Source: Triatoma infestans (taxonomy: Eukaryota; Arthropoda; Insecta; Hemiptera; Reduviidae). Taken from it: 64,000 nt of DNA. Position numbers and translations under genes: made by a program. Shown here piece after piece: positions 21,850 to 35,094 of the stretch. Within the stretch, counting starts at the first letter, position 1. Each line of letters opens with the position of its first letter. Under the pieces are notes generated by a model that was given only the letters and a program-made list of their open reading frames with translations, had not been told where the DNA came from and did no database searches. Location of the stretch: positions 62,001 to 126,000 of the forward strand of contig JAAEAF010001528.1 of the NCBI GenBank assembly GCA_011037195.1. The letters run 5' to 3'.

Positions 21850-24779
21850 GTATTTTTGAATGATGGGATTGAGTCGTTTTAAAAGTAATTATTTCAAACA
21901 GTTTGCCAAGAAGGATAAGTAGATCAATATTATGATGATGTTACATGTTTAGGTTTCCCGTAATTATGAAACAGTATGATTTGCAGCACATTTCCAGTCT
22001 ACTTGGTAAGTAAGCAAGACATATACTGCATTGTAAAGATAAGTCAGGTAAATTATTGCTTTGCGTGGTAGATGTAATATTTTTAAAGTGACAAGATCGA
22101 AGCCGGAGATTTTCGAATAGGAAGTTTATGGATAGCGAATTTTAGTTCAGGAGTGAAATTTTTAGGAGGTAGAAATAGTTGTAAGGGAATATCGGAGATT
22201 TCAGACAGATTTCGCTATCAGATTTTGGCCTTGCATATCATGGCGAGGTTAAAATACTGTAGCTAAGTGTTTGGTAAAGGATTGAACCCTTTCTTTGTCT
22301 GATTTAGCCCAGTCAGTAACCATCTTCATGTCGAATAGGTGCTGGAAGGGATGGATAATTTAATTTTTTTTTTGGTGACCTGCTAGAGTGATTTGTCATC
22401 TGTTGCTAGTGACTTTAAATAGTTCAGAAATTTTAGTATTTTGTAGTAAGTCAGTTCTTGTTTCAATAAGGAGTTCAGGTTTGAATTTAGTCTTGTCGTA
22501 TGAGTATCGGTGTGTTTGCCGTTGTCGTTTTAGAGTAATTAGTTTTCGGATCTACTCTGGTAAGTGGTCAGTTGTAGTATTTGTGCAGTAGACGTTGAGG
22601 AAGACCAGACAGCGTTTTGAATAATTTTGATTAAATCACCTACTTCATGATCTGACTTTTGGGGTGTTTTGAGTTGATAGTACCGTTCTTTTAAATTGAT
22701 AGTACCGTCTAAATATTGATAGTATCCGTATAAATATTTGCCAGGAGTAAAAGGTGAAGTTTGTCTGATAGGGGTGATACGTAGGGTTATTAAGACAGGA
22801 GAATGGTAGATAAGTCGTGCAGTCGTGTGTCGTGTTCGTCTGTGTAGTGTTGGAAGTAACAAAGAAGTCTAGGAGGTCGGGAAGTTTCTTCTTTGATGTT
22901 CGCTAATACTTTTTGGCCTTATTTTACAATTTGGGCTTATTATTTGATAATTATTACCTAGTACTACCCGTTGAAGCTGGATTCCCCTTGGGTTGCTCAC
23001 TCTACATCCAAACATAGGATGTTTAGCATTGAAATTGCCTCCGGCTATGAATGTATTACCTCGTGTATTGAAGAATGAATGGAATTGATTGTAATCAATA
23101 ACTTTGTTTGGAGGGCAATAAACGGATGAGATGGCTAAAGGTTTTGGCTGGCATTCCACAATAATGGAAGTGGCTTCTAAGTAGTCTTCTGCACATGTTG
23201 CAAGGGAAAGAATTTTAATTTGTTTCTGATTAGGATTGCTGAACCCCCGTGAGAATTATCGTCTGGGTGATCAGTCCTAAGTGTTGTATAATTACGTATG
23301 TATGTAAAAGTTAGTTAGTGAACTCACTGTCAGGAGGAGAAACACTGTTAGTTAGTGTTTCTGTCAGGATGGCTATATCTGTTCGTTAAGTTTGTCTTTT
23401 TCGTTAAGTACTGTCTCCAGTTCGTTTCTGTGCGAGATGATGCCATTGCAGTTCCACAATAGAATTATTATTGAGTAGTCTCTCCGCCATTGTCGCTTTT
23501 GTTCTAATAGTTCCTGTATGACAATCATTAGAAGTGTAAGAAGAGGCGTGACAGGTTTTTGAACTCGTTGAGAAATGAGGAGAAATTTAGAGTGATGTCT
23601 TGATGTGCTAAAGATGGTGAAGGGCTGGAGACTGATGCAATTTGGGAGTAAGTTGGTATGTTATTATAGCGTGTTGATGCTTGAATGTGAGGTTGTGGTG
23701 TGAGTGCGAATTTTGAGGTGGAGACATCAAAGAAAGTGGGGGATAAACCTTGCCTCCATCTGGACATAGTGTCTGACTTCTTCCGAGTTCTTCTGTGCTG
23801 TTCGCGGTCTGTCAAAGTGGATGTTAGCTGTAGAGTAATGGACTTCTTGTGCAGCTGCTGGGTTGTGCAAACTTGTTTCTTGTAACAAATCTCTTCTTAT
23901 TGCTTGCCTTCTCCTTTGAAGCTCTCAATGGACCTTACATCCTCGATAGTTGGCAGGATGCGGGCCACCACAGAGAGCGCAAGTGCGCGATGTTTCTTGA
24001 GACTTTAGGCAATTACTGAGGTGTGTTCCCCACCGCAGCGAATCCATGTATGAGGGTGAAAATAAACGGACCCTTAGGGTCCTTAATTTTGGCATCGCTA
24101 CATTGTGGAAATACTTGGCTCCTCAACTTTTATTATGGTATTTAGAACTTTGGTTACCTGAAATACTGTGTGATTCTATGGCAGGGCGCAAGATCTACGA
24201 AAAATAGAGGTAACGGTTTCTTAGTTCCGCGTTGTAAAACATTAACTATGGCAATTCCTTGGTATCCTAATTTGTGCAGTTCTTCAGATATCATGTCTGT
24301 TGGAATACTGATGGAGGTGTCTTATGACAATTCTATATGGTTTGTCAGCTTCCAATTGGTATGTGTGAATTCAAAGTTACTGTTTTTAAGGTATTTTACG
24401 CCAGCTCTGTATACATCTCGAGTTTTGGTGTTAATTGTAAGATCAGAATTTATGACATTTAGTATGAAATTATTTGCAGCTAGACTTGTCGTTAATCCTG
24501 GATATAAAATTTGAAATCTGTTATTTTGGCTATTTTGATTGGAGGTGGGAGGCCAGGTTTTAAATCATTTGAATTATTTTGGTATTCTGTATTGTATGAA
24601 CTGGTATCTATGGCAACGTTGTTGTTTTGTTTACATTTGAATTTTATTTTAAATATGATTTGCAGTTTTTCTTGCGTCCCAGACCTGGGGAATGATTCTG
24701 GATTTCTATTACTTTCTTCATCATCGTCAGTTGTAAATTCCTAATTATCAGTTTCGGGAAGTACCCGTGGGACGCTCAT
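21850..24779 (-). mobile_element. Jockey-like LINE with gag-type ORF1 and endonuclease, cut off within RT
   Basis: Read from 24779 on the minus strand, ORF1 starts MSVPRVLPETDN. It includes a CCHC-type knuckle region (CALCGGPHPANYRGC, near 23940-23990) and ends near 23530. ORF2 follows with an apurinic-type endonuclease: SSVYCPPNKV, FIAGGNFNAKHPMFGC (about 22990-23120) and YHSPVLITL near 22800. A degraded RT N-terminus (PIRKSP, then WKCA) extends to about 21900. Internal stops and frameshifts are numerous. The 5' part is kept and the 3' part is missing, the reverse of the usual 5' truncation of LINEs, so a later deletion is likely. Clade is inferred from domain order. Confidence 0.8.
22869..23159 (-). 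pseudogene. LINE ORF2 endonuclease domain, broken
   Basis: This open piece of about 96 codons belongs to the LINE spanning 21.85-24.78 kb. It holds the SSVYCPP motif and a GNFNAKH motif where active LINE endonucleases have GDFNAKH. The catalytic Asp is therefore replaced by Asn, besides the frame breaks on both sides. Confidence 0.75.
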
Positions 24780-25554
24780 TTTATTGAACATTTCCAATAA
24801 TAACTTGCAATTACTTTACTTACATACACTTCAGGTCTTCGTGTTTAAAATAAGCACACAATTTTTTGAAAACTTTTTAAAAACCCACTCGGAAAGTCTC
24901 TCTCAAACACAGAAAAGATTCAGTGACAATCACCAATTAACGTTCAGCTGAAAAAAGCTCTATAAAAAATAGAAAAAAGTAAAACAATCATGTAAAGTCT
25001 AGGGAGATGATAATAGGAATGGAAAGCTTCCAGCTTGACTCATTACAACTTACAATTATCAAAATATGTGAATAAACGGCTGGATCGTTTATGGTTTAAT
25101 TCCAAGTGCCCAAGCTGTAGCAGAAAAATGAATACTTAGTTACCTTATATAAAAACTAACTGGATTCGGATATCATTGAATATCTGCATCCCAGAATAGC
25201 TATAAAAATTGTAATTATTTCTTCTTCTCAGTTCTTCATCTTCCTCAATCTAAAAAAAATTTGGTGTCAAACACTCACATGACTTTTTCTCTTACTGCAA
25301 TTACCTCTAAATTAACAAATTTTCTTCAAACATAATTTTTACTAAATGTTTATTGGTCCGTCATATGATCTTTGTTGTATGATCGTTATGTTTATTGGTC
25401 TTAAATTTTATATCAATGGCAGAATCTAAACTTATTATAATGACTTTTTTGAGGAAAGCAAACCTCCTTCCTTCATCAAAACTTCTTCAAATTAACTCTC
25501 TCGGAAAAATGTTCTCAACAAAAGTGATAGATTCAGGTTAGTGCAACCAAATTT

Positions 25555-25665
25555 AATGAAATCTGTCGGTATCAGGGACATTTTCCGTTATAGCCTGCTT
25601 CATTTTGTGGTCATCACGGAAAATGTCTCTGATGCTTTCCAGCTCTGCGGAACCACCCACAACAA
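25555..25665. mobile_element. fragment of foldback family B
   Basis: GGGACATTTTCCGT, CCTGCTTCATTTTGTGGTCATC and GGAAAATGTCTCTGATGCTT match the ends of the family B element at 42.05-42.30 kb. The central hairpin part is missing, so the two ends abut. That suggests deletion of the palindromic centre. Confidence 0.7.
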
Positions 25666-26056
25666 CAAATCTGTCCGTGTTTATGAGAAAATTGCAGAAA
25701 AACTGGAAAAAATGTTAAAAACGCACTACCGGTCTCTGATTTTCTTTGGCTACATATTTAATTCTAATTAATATTATGTAGATGCTCAAATTGTATAATA
25801 AATGGAAATTGCACTTTATTAGAAAACAACTCTATCCCCTCCCCCAAAAGCCTCCTTAAATGTATTTTTTCAGAGAAATATTTGAAATAAAAATTGTAGA
25901 TCATAGTATAATATATGTCATTGATACCCCAAGTTTAAAGATATGGAGCCATTTTCAAGAAAATCGTAAAAAAGTGAAAAAACTGTTCAGTAAGTGATAA
26001 CCTCCGGTTGAGGAATTTTGACAGATAACTTACTGTCGGATTACATTAGATTCTTT

Positions 26057-26070
26057 GGGGGGGGGGGGGG
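26057..26070. repeat. G homopolymer run
   Basis: About 14 consecutive G bases lie in otherwise AT-rich sequence within repeat family C. Confidence 0.9.
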
Positions 26071-26149
26071 GACTCTTCAGAATCTAATCTACTGTCGGAT
26101 CCCATGGTGATACTTAAACGGAAAATCAAATTTGAACTTTTTGGGCGGT

Positions 26150-26345
26150 TGACGACCACTAATATAGAAGAGTTGGCTTCAATTTCGTTTTGATTATGCA
26201 ATCAACCAATACGGTGCATGACAGTTGAAGTCAACTCTCTATATGAACTTGATAGCCTTTCTCTGACGATGAATGGGAATCAAAACTACTAAGAAATAAC
26301 AAAAAAAATTAATAACTATGCTACGAAGGATAAAATCCTAGATAT
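26150..26345. mobile_element. foldback repeat, family A copy 3 (degraded)
   Basis: GTTGAAGTCAACTCTCTATATG, then CTCTGACGATGAATGGGAATC, then GCTACGAAGGATAAAATCC, follow the order of the right arm of family A. Only one arm is recognisable, and the GAAACC core has decayed. Confidence 0.65.
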
Positions 26346-26861
26346 TTAATGTTTATTTATTTCAATATTTTAATTCGACCACCTCCGACAGATCTGAAGA
26401 ACAGATCTAGTGTATATGCTAGAGCTTTACTCAAAATCAGTGTAATTAATATGAATCGTTTCTTGAATTTTTTAAAATTTTAATTAGTAAATTCAAATAA
26501 TATATTTTATTATATCAAGTAATTTATTTTTTTATAATTTTTAAATAAATTTCCAAATATTATCAGTCATTTACTTATTAAAAATTAAAACTTAAATCAA
26601 CTTGATATTGCTTGTATTAATTAAAAAATGATAATATTTAAGATAGTATTTACTCAACAAGGGTACGTTTTTTCTTTACAATAGTGACCTTATTTTTGTG
26701 GAGTCTATTGGTAGATAGACATAACAGGTTATCAAATAAACAATGTATGTTGGGTGTGCCTTGGTGAAGAGGTATTGAATATTTTGGTATGATGGGCTTT
26801 TTAAATTTGTAGATCTATTGTACTTTTATTAGTATTAACTGAGCGAACCTAAAAAAGAGAA

Positions 26862-29800
26862 ATGACAAGTGACAATAAAATGGATTACCCAAGGGCCTCT
26901 GGTAAGTTCGAAAAATCCGTTTATGAGATTTGAAATATAAGAAAAAGAAATAACAAATTAATACCTTCATGAATTATTAATATGTTATTATTTTTATTTT
27001 TATAAGTAATTCAAATTTATAAATTTCAATTTTTAACTCTTAATTTGGCCGTTAAACGTTAATCCAGCCTGAAAAAATAGCCATTATTTTCTTTTTGTTG
27101 TTTTACTTATCTTCAGAACTTTATTAATCAATACTTGAAATATTAAGTTTTCTGCTTTTATTTAAAATATATGATTTTTTTTTTTATAATAGACTCTATG
27201 GTCTTTGGAGGAATATTAGTGTATATTGCTGGCATGTTCCTGTTAATAGCATTTGCAAGGTAAGTGTACAATTATATCTATCTAATTATTCTTAACTAAT
27301 GATGTCTTAGTAACAGAATATACCTGTAATACTAAATGCAATAGAATTACGTAATTCAGCTGTAGAGACTACTGTTATGAAAACAAGCACAATACTTTAT
27401 TTCACTTCAAATAAATGTGAGCTTTATGTAGATCTTAACACAAATTCTAAGACTTTTCTTGTCAGGAGCAGTGTTTAAATAAATACAAATAAAAATTCCT
27501 AATAAATTTAATAGTAATAATTTCTCTAAATCTCGAACTTACTGGTACTGAGATCTCTTAATTAGGAGGATGGTATGGGAGTCCTAACCTAGAGTATATA
27601 GATCTTGCGATATGTTAATTATTAAATGTGTGAATGGTGGAACTATTAGTGTTAAAATGCCCTTAAATGATAGATATACAATAAATACATTTTCTTTTAA
27701 AATAGTTGTTAAAACACAGAGAGATAATGTCTGCTCATAAAAATATATAAGTGTGAGAAATGAATGTTTCATATTTTTTTCTGGGAGTTCTTTATGTTTT
27801 GACAAGAATTCCCATGCACGAAATCAAAAAATATTCACTGCCAACATTTTTCCAATCATTTTACACGATAATTAACAGTATAAAAGTATTTCTGACTACT
27901 AAAAATTCATTTCAGATTTTAATCTGAACAAATTTGTCTTTGTTATTTATTCTCTTTTAGTTCTAATCAGTTTATCTTAATTTTTTTCAGCCCCTATTGG
28001 GTGGAATCTTATGATGAGACATTTAGCGAATTTAAACATATGGGACTTTGGGAATACTGTTTTGAACGTTTTCGCTTTCCTTATCATCAGTTTGACAAAA
28101 TTTTCTCTGGATGTCATTATATTTACAGTTTTGAATTTCATATTATTAGAGAATGGCTATTACCAGGTATGTCTATGTAATTAATTCTCTTAAGCGGAAG
28201 TGGATTAGCCACTTCTTCAGGGATCTTGGTATTGTTGCGAGTTCCCTAGCTTAACACAAACACTCCAAAAACTCACACAAGGGTCTGGAGAGATTGTTGA
28301 TGTGTTTATATCCACAGACAAACTTTCTTTAGCTCACAGCCGTATATTCTCACTTATTACATTTACATTTGGAATTGACTCTGTATTCTAGGTACCATAA
28401 TACCCAAGATAACCACAATAGACCTTTTAGGTCACCATAGATTTGGCTTTATACGTAATTCGTTCTAATTATGTGTAATTCTTTAGTTGATAGGGAAAAC
28501 GGTATAAGTGGTTACATAAGATTTTAACATACTTATTCTCTTTTCCTTAGCAACAATAAAATTAATCTTTATTATACGAATACTTATCACTTTTAATTCG
28601 CAGACAAACAATAGCTGATATCTTATAGAAGCAAATAATTCTACTTGTCCAATCTTAGAGAATTTAATTCTACTTTATTTAGCGTATCCAGAGATAAACC
28701 ACTAAACATTGCTTTTCCTACTGTTTTCAGCCGAGTGTATACTATACTCCGACAAGCTTTATTTAGTCGTACAAAATTCATAGCCTCTCCATTTGCTTCA
28801 TCTGTTATTCCTAATAAAAAGATATCTTTTAAAAAAAAAAAAACTCTAAGATCTTCTGGTACTTTTTTTTTTTTTTAGGTTGGCTGTTGTCAGTGCAAAC
28901 ATTTGTAACACTTGCATTTATTTTATCATTTAGTTCTCAACTTTTAGTTGCGCTAATCGTCACACGTTATCCATTGAAATTTGTTCTTAAATATGAATGG
29001 CTACTGTCAGGTGTTGTTTTTATTTGTAACGCAGTAGGAGGTAACTTTATTTTTTATTGTGTTAAATATTGTTTTCAGAGTATAAAAAGATAAATAAAAA
29101 GATGTTTGATATTTCTTTTACAGCATTCTTTCTATTTCTGGCAGTGATAATATTCTGGACACAGTCGTCTCGACGTGATTGGTTGATGTATCCAAATTTC
29201 AATCATATATCATGGTCATATTATTTTTGTGCTTTATCATTTTTCCTGCACGCGTTGGCTGCAATTATTCTATATAAAGTAAGTGATTTTTTTTTTTTTA
29301 TACATGCAACGATCGTTTTTCATATATTTGAACATAGTAGTTGATATATGTATACCGACGAACCTATTTTTAATTTAGATTTTTGATTGAATAAAAATTA
29401 CATAAGTTTTGAAGGATTTCTGGTAGTACAAAGAAAAATTTATATTTAACATGAGTTTATCCTTAATTGAATCTTTCGGTTATTTATTTTACTTACTTAC
29501 AGACCGGCAAAGAGCTTTGTCCATAATTTCAACCCAGCCGCATAGTGAGCAAAGAGGGATCGGCTTAATTCCTACTTTGTGCAGATGGCTTAGCAGTCCG
29601 TTATATCCTGTCTGTTTTATAAGACCTAGGTGTCCCAAGAGAGGCCTTGGGAAGCAGGCTCCAGCTTCTCCTCTCCAAAGAGGCGAAGCCTTTTCCATTC
29701 TTATACAGACAATCCATTGCAAGCCCATGCGATGCATATGCTTATTAAGTCTACAATGGCGTTAGAAGGCCCACCGACAACCCTTGCCTTGTTGGAGAAA

Positions 29801-30583
29801 CTCCGTCGTAAGCCTTGGCGAGTAGCTATTGATAAATTTTTTCGCCTCTTCTGGCCCATGCTTTTTTGATGGCTCCACTTCTGAGACTGCAGGGCCGCAG
29901 AAAGGTTAAGGTCCTATCCACATTTCTGACACAAAGAATTGCTACCTATTTTGTGTAAATGACTAGCCACATAAGCGTGCCCAGTCAGTACGCCTACCAG
30001 GACTCTCAGTTGTTCCTACTCAAGGAAACATGAGCCTTAATTTTTATTTGAAACAGTTTTCTGGGAAATGTATTTGATGAGCAGTCCTAGGGAAGGGTTG
30101 ACCTATATTATTTTGTCTTTTCTTTGGATTCAGATTTGTATTTACTAATTAATAGTATTTTTTTTTATTTTTAAGTCTTTTTATTTACCTCAAGTGTATA
30201 CAACAAGAAAAAATGCACTACAATATCAAACTACCAATTAATAGTAATAAACTTATTTTTAAGAGTGATCTAATTTGGTTTTCCGGCCAAAACAGAAATT
30301 GTAAATTGAAATAGCGTCGAAGAGAACTCTGATAAACTATAAACCGAATTTCCAATTGGAGTAGTTTTTTCAAACTTACTATGTTTCTGTTGAATATTGT
30401 ATTCACATTAGAAATTTGTTGGAATATATAAGCTTTTAGACTAGCTAAAAATGTAGGATATATATTTTTAATAATTTACAAATCTTTTATTTTTAGGATG
30501 CCAAAAAATCGTGGGATACACGAGAAGAAAAACGCCATTTAGTGATGGAAATGTATCCTCAAGAACACAATGGCTTTATATAA
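26862..30583 (+). CDS. claudin-superfamily four-helix membrane protein (septate-junction type)
   Basis: Six exons join in phase: 26862-26901, 27193-27259, 27991-28166, 28879-29040, 29124-29278 and 30497-30583 (TAA), giving 228 residues. An in-frame TAA at 26850 supports the start. Four hydrophobic helices are visible: VFGGILVYIAGMFLLIAFA, then WLLSVQTFVTLAFILSFSS, then WLLSGVVFICNAVGAFFLFL, then YYFCALSFFLHALAAIILY. The first loop has GLWEYCF followed by GCHYIYSF, the W-GLW-C type signature of claudins and PMP22-like proteins. The tail is short, charged and cytoplasmic (KKSWDTREEKRH). Insect relatives (Sinuous, Kune-kune, Megatrachea, Pasiflora) act in septate junctions of epithelia and glia. 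I infer that role here but cannot say which member this is. A possible alternative last exon lies at 31594. Confidence 0.9.
29480..30060 (-). mobile_element. LINE 3' region (RNase H end) in an intron
   Basis: On the minus strand RVLVGVLTGHAYVASHL near 29950-30010 and a following cysteine-bearing NSLCQKCG block match the C-terminus of LINE ORF2. The rest is broken by stops. It is more GC-rich than its surroundings and lies antisense between the last two exons of the claudin-like gene. Confidence 0.65.
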
Positions 30584-33500
30584 ATTTGTTAACGAATTAT
30601 TTATACAAAACTAAATATTAAGATCAGAATATTTTTATATATTACATTTAACTTTTGAAAAGTTAAATTTTTATTAAAGATAACATAATGCAGAATTTTA
30701 TATATGAAATAAGTAGATGCACTGCGGCACAGATCTTAGCACTTCTATTATCTTAAGAGATGGAACATGTTTCAAGATTGATTAGATGAAATAATATATG
30801 CTCCACTGTGAGTTGTTATCTCAATTAAAAAAAAATATATTGAAAAATTTAGAATATATATTTTTAGATATCTCTGTTAGCAAACTAATAATATTAATAA
30901 TAATAATAATAGCTCATACTAATACAATTAGGAAAGTCAATATCATATCAAACAAACATATCGGTATTATCTCTATGGACTTATAAATAATGAAATTATA
31001 TATATATATTTCATATACTTACAATGATATTACTACTATATTGTTGACTTTAAACAAAATAGAAATATGGGCTTATATTCTGTGCCTTAGGAGTAGCAAA
31101 TGATGCCTCTTCTGCTTCAATTATACCCTTAAAAAACATAATATAGTTATAAAAATTGCTTTTATTATATTTAACATACCAATTTGTGGATATTGATTGT
31201 ACCGATCCACATATTTTATATTGATAGTACAAATTCTTATTTTATCTAATATTTATATCGACGAAAGATAAAATTGTAACTAATTCCATCCATTGATAGG
31301 ACTGAGGCTGAAGGTTATATTTTTTATTTTATTTTTTATATTTTCACTTTGTATTTTTAATCTTAATTTAAATTTTGTGTTGTTCTTAATGTAGGTTGTA
31401 CATTATTAAAGTAGGTTGATCGTTTAGCGTAGCATTGGCCATCATTCATTCATAATTACATTACTTTGGTAGAATTGTGGTTGAAAAAGTTTGCTATAGA
31501 AACTACAATTATTATACTACTTTTTTGAAAAATTTTGTATTTGTTTGCAAGAAAATATCTTTTAATATTTCACTTCTTAAATTATTGTTTTAGGTGCCTC
31601 CGAATCGTGGTTTTGTTAAGAGGAAGTAACTGATAAGAATTTCCTTGGGAAATCCATAAAAACTTGAATCTCTACATCTATCATTTAGGCACTAAAAATC
31701 AATTCCAAAAATGATTTAGAGTTTAACGCGTAAGATTTTTTGAAAATGGACAGATATTTAAACGTGAAGAGCTTGAGTATGTTCAAGATTTTGATATTTG
31801 ATTAAATATTAATTCTGAACTTTGTATCCTAAAGAACCTTATAATGAAGGTAATAAGTTAATTTACCAATCCCTACAGTCGTGATAACCCTCAGGAAATA
31901 GGTTTCTTGATGGAAAATATACAGATTTATTTTGAAAATTTTGCTAAACGTTCGTCTAATACATCTTAATAATTTGCACATTTTTATTGCACAGTTAGGA
32001 GGGGGTGAGTGAGGTCATATTGTATTCAATAATCCTAATAAAAATCTCGAAATTAAATGCAATTTTGTGGAAAAGTTGAAATATTTGATAAATAATTTGC
32101 TAAGCTTTTTTTTTTTTTGCAAATTAATGTCCACAGAAATGTGCCTTAAAACAGGAATAAATTCTTGGTGTGATCGATTTGAAATGATTTTTTACTAAAA
32201 GTTTATAAAAATTAAAATCTGAAGGATTGATATATTCAAAAATCTTTGTTAGAATTAAAAAAAAAAAAAAACACTTTTGGAGGCACCGTTTTTTCGTGAT
32301 TTTATTGCTTTATAATTCCAGATTATGTATGTATTTATTATATATAATATCGTTTGAGTGTTTTCTAATTTGGATTGCTATATAGAGTGTTGGAAAAAAT
32401 CGGATTTTAGTAAAGTTCTTTGGTGGAAAATAATCACTACACAATCATTAAATTTGATGAATATAATTGAAATATAAAAAATATCACTTACCATATGAAA
32501 TTGTTTTGGAGTTTAAAATGTTGTGTTGTATATAGGTGAAAATAATTTTAAAGAAATAAAAACTATATCTATTCAATTACTTGGTAACATGTGTGTCGAT
32601 AAGTAAAACATTTAATTCCCAATAGATTGATTTAATAAATTTAAAAAAATTCTAGTACTGAAGAGTCGGACTCGGACTAGATGGGGATAGACTTCTCGTT
32701 TTTGTGAAACTGCAAAAAGTTCTGCAACCTCCTTTAAGTTGATATCTAATATACTTTAGGATATATGATATCCTTTTCATCTGGACGTTCGAAGACCTTA
32801 TCTGTATGTAAATCACTGCTATTGTTTTTTTCAGAAATTTGCACTATAAAATATTTATTCCTTAAAAACTGAATAATATGGCAATTGATTTCTTTAAAGT
32901 TGGATATTTGCTAAATACTAACTTACTGTACATCTTGATTTTAGAAGTGATCTGCGGAAGCTCTCTCAAAAATGTTTTATTATAGTTTAGGTTCTCCTGA
33001 TACGTGATAGTTAACGACGATTTCAAGTCGTACCAGAGATGCTTGAAATCGCCGGTATTAAATTGGATGTATCACCAAAGATGAGGAGCATTAGCAGGGG
33101 AGTGGCATGTTGTCGCCTCTTTGCGGTGCCCCCCCTGGATGCTGTTTCTTGCCTCATCAACGAAGCACAGTAACTAAACGAGAACTACAAGCCGCCTTTC
33201 TGCTCAGCATAGCAGTTAAACTAGACAGAGATTTAATATTAACAATTATGGTAACCAATAATCTAGTTCAAAATCATCAATAAGATGTTTGAAGTGTTTT
33301 TTGATTGAGTGACACTCAATTACTAATAAATCTATAGAAATGGAGAATGAGTAAAATTAAAACTTCTTTTACCTTTGACATAATTTTTTAAAATTTTATT
33401 TTTGTTTAATATTAGGACGAGCCCATAGCCAGCTTAACTATTTTTTATTAAACATTGAAGGGTTAATGGATTAGTATGTACATTTCACACAATAAGTCCT

Positions 33501-33770
33501 TCTTACTCTTTCCTTTTGGTAGAAAAGAGAAAATCATTAACAGTATTACATATTTCTAAATTTGGTGCTTTAAGTATATTTATTGATTTATAGTGAAAAG
33601 GCGTAGCCCTTGTTTTAGAGATTCTATCAAACATTATTTTCGTTTCGCTCATATATGCGGTTTTTGGCTGTTACATTAACATAAGATTATGCTTAAAAAA
33701 GATTTGCTACCCGCCTCTATCTACTATTGGACCTAGAGCCCGCCTAAATATCGTTAGTATTTTTTACTGG
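30584..33770. other. intergenic AT-rich stretch, little seen
   Basis: Contains the 3' UTR of the claudin-like gene of unknown length and a candidate alternative terminal exon at 31594-31629. Otherwise it is AT-rich DNA without recognisable genes. Confidence 0.5.
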
Positions 33771-34620
33771 TAGGTCTGGAGCTGCGGTCTATTTTGAGAC
33801 CGGAGATCATTTGGCAGTATCTCTTGGTGAATGGACTGAGGTTTATGTTATTCTTTGTTGTATCTTGGATGAGAGGGTACGTAACGCTAACTTAAAAGGT
33901 GTTTATATCTGCTCGGGTTGCCAAGCTGCGCTGAAGGCGGTGAGTTATGTATGTATCCTCACTTGCAGGTTAGTGTTAGAATGTTCTAAAAGACTGGAAG
34001 AGCTTTCTTCTCTGAAGGATGTGCTTCTAGTCTGGGTACCAGGTATATGGGAATTTTTGGGAATGAGGAGGTGGATAGGTTTCCAAATTAGGCGCCTCTC
34101 AACCTTTTATTGGTCCCAAGCCTGCTGTTGGCGCGTCTTCTGGCACATGTCTGTCAGGCATCCAATCATGAGCAGCTTCACAGCATTCATCCTTATGGAT
34201 GAGCTCAATTGGTTGTCGGCAGTGCAAAATGCTCATCAGGGGTCCGGACAGGGCTATTAGAGGCATTGGTTGGATACCTTACTGGACATTGTGGTTTAAG
34301 GAGACATCTCTACGTAATGGGGCTCATGCCAGATCCATTTTGTAGTCTGTGAGACAGAGGAGGAAACACCCGTCCATCTTAAGACAGATTGTCTGGGTTG
34401 TGAGGAAATTAGGTTCAGGACCTTTGGTCGGAGCAGGATGTCTGTGGATGAACTTAGGCTATTTCCCATTAAGGTTATTGTCCGATTTGTTCGGACTGCG
34501 ATGAATCTTAGATGGATTAGACCCGGGTCTGGATAGTTGTTCTAGACCCGGTTTGTTGTTGTTTTTCTTGGGGTAGCTATATAGGTCCCTCCCCACAGAC
34601 AAATAATAATAAATAATAGT
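33770..34620 (+). mobile_element. decayed LINE, RNase H and 3' end with ATA-rich tail
   Basis: Plus-strand pieces include RNase H remnants (VLLVWVPG near 34020-34045), a TGHCGLRRHL-like block near 34280-34310, and EEETPVHL with a cysteine tail near 34360-34400. It ends in an AATAATAAATAATAG tail at about 34604-34619, typical of short-repeat LINE tails. A related copy starts at 55.79 kb. Frameshifts and stops make it inactive. Confidence 0.8.
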
Positions 34621-35094
34621 ACTTTTTACTCCAAAACTTAAAATGAAATGAATCCGATAAAGATTTATTATACTTTAAACCTGTTATCTCTTATGATCGC
34701 CCATCATATTTCGAGATGTTTTGAAACTAACTGAGCAATGTTTGGTTCTAAGCTCACCAATTTCTTTATCAAAAATACGCACGCTTTTTTAAAGTATGCA
34801 CTTTAGAAATTAAGAAAAGAATATTCATCATTAATGACACTTCCGCCCTAAGGTACTCAAGTGCACAACAGACATCTGACCAGTAATCATAGAAATATTC
34901 AGATTTGCTTGAAAATTTCACAACCTACTCACAAATAAAAAATTAATATTACAAAAGTCTATAAACTAAAAATTAATTTGATAGTTAACGAGGGTAAGTA
35001 AATATTTGCGAACATTATAAACTGGGTGACAAAAAGAGAACAATGAAATGATTAAAATACTATATTGAAAAAATTATAGAATTATAAATAAAAA

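Larger units (their letters stand above)
25225..26155. repeat. unclassified interspersed repeat, family C copy 1
   Basis: This segment shares blocks with 62.13-63.18 kb: an ACACTCACATGAC-type start, repeated GAGAAATRTTT...AATAAAAATTGTAG units, and CTTCCGGTTGAGGAATTTTGACAGATAAC near the right end. No open frame of note is present. A family B fragment (25555-25665) is embedded. The class is unknown; it could be a non-autonomous DNA element. Confidence 0.6.
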
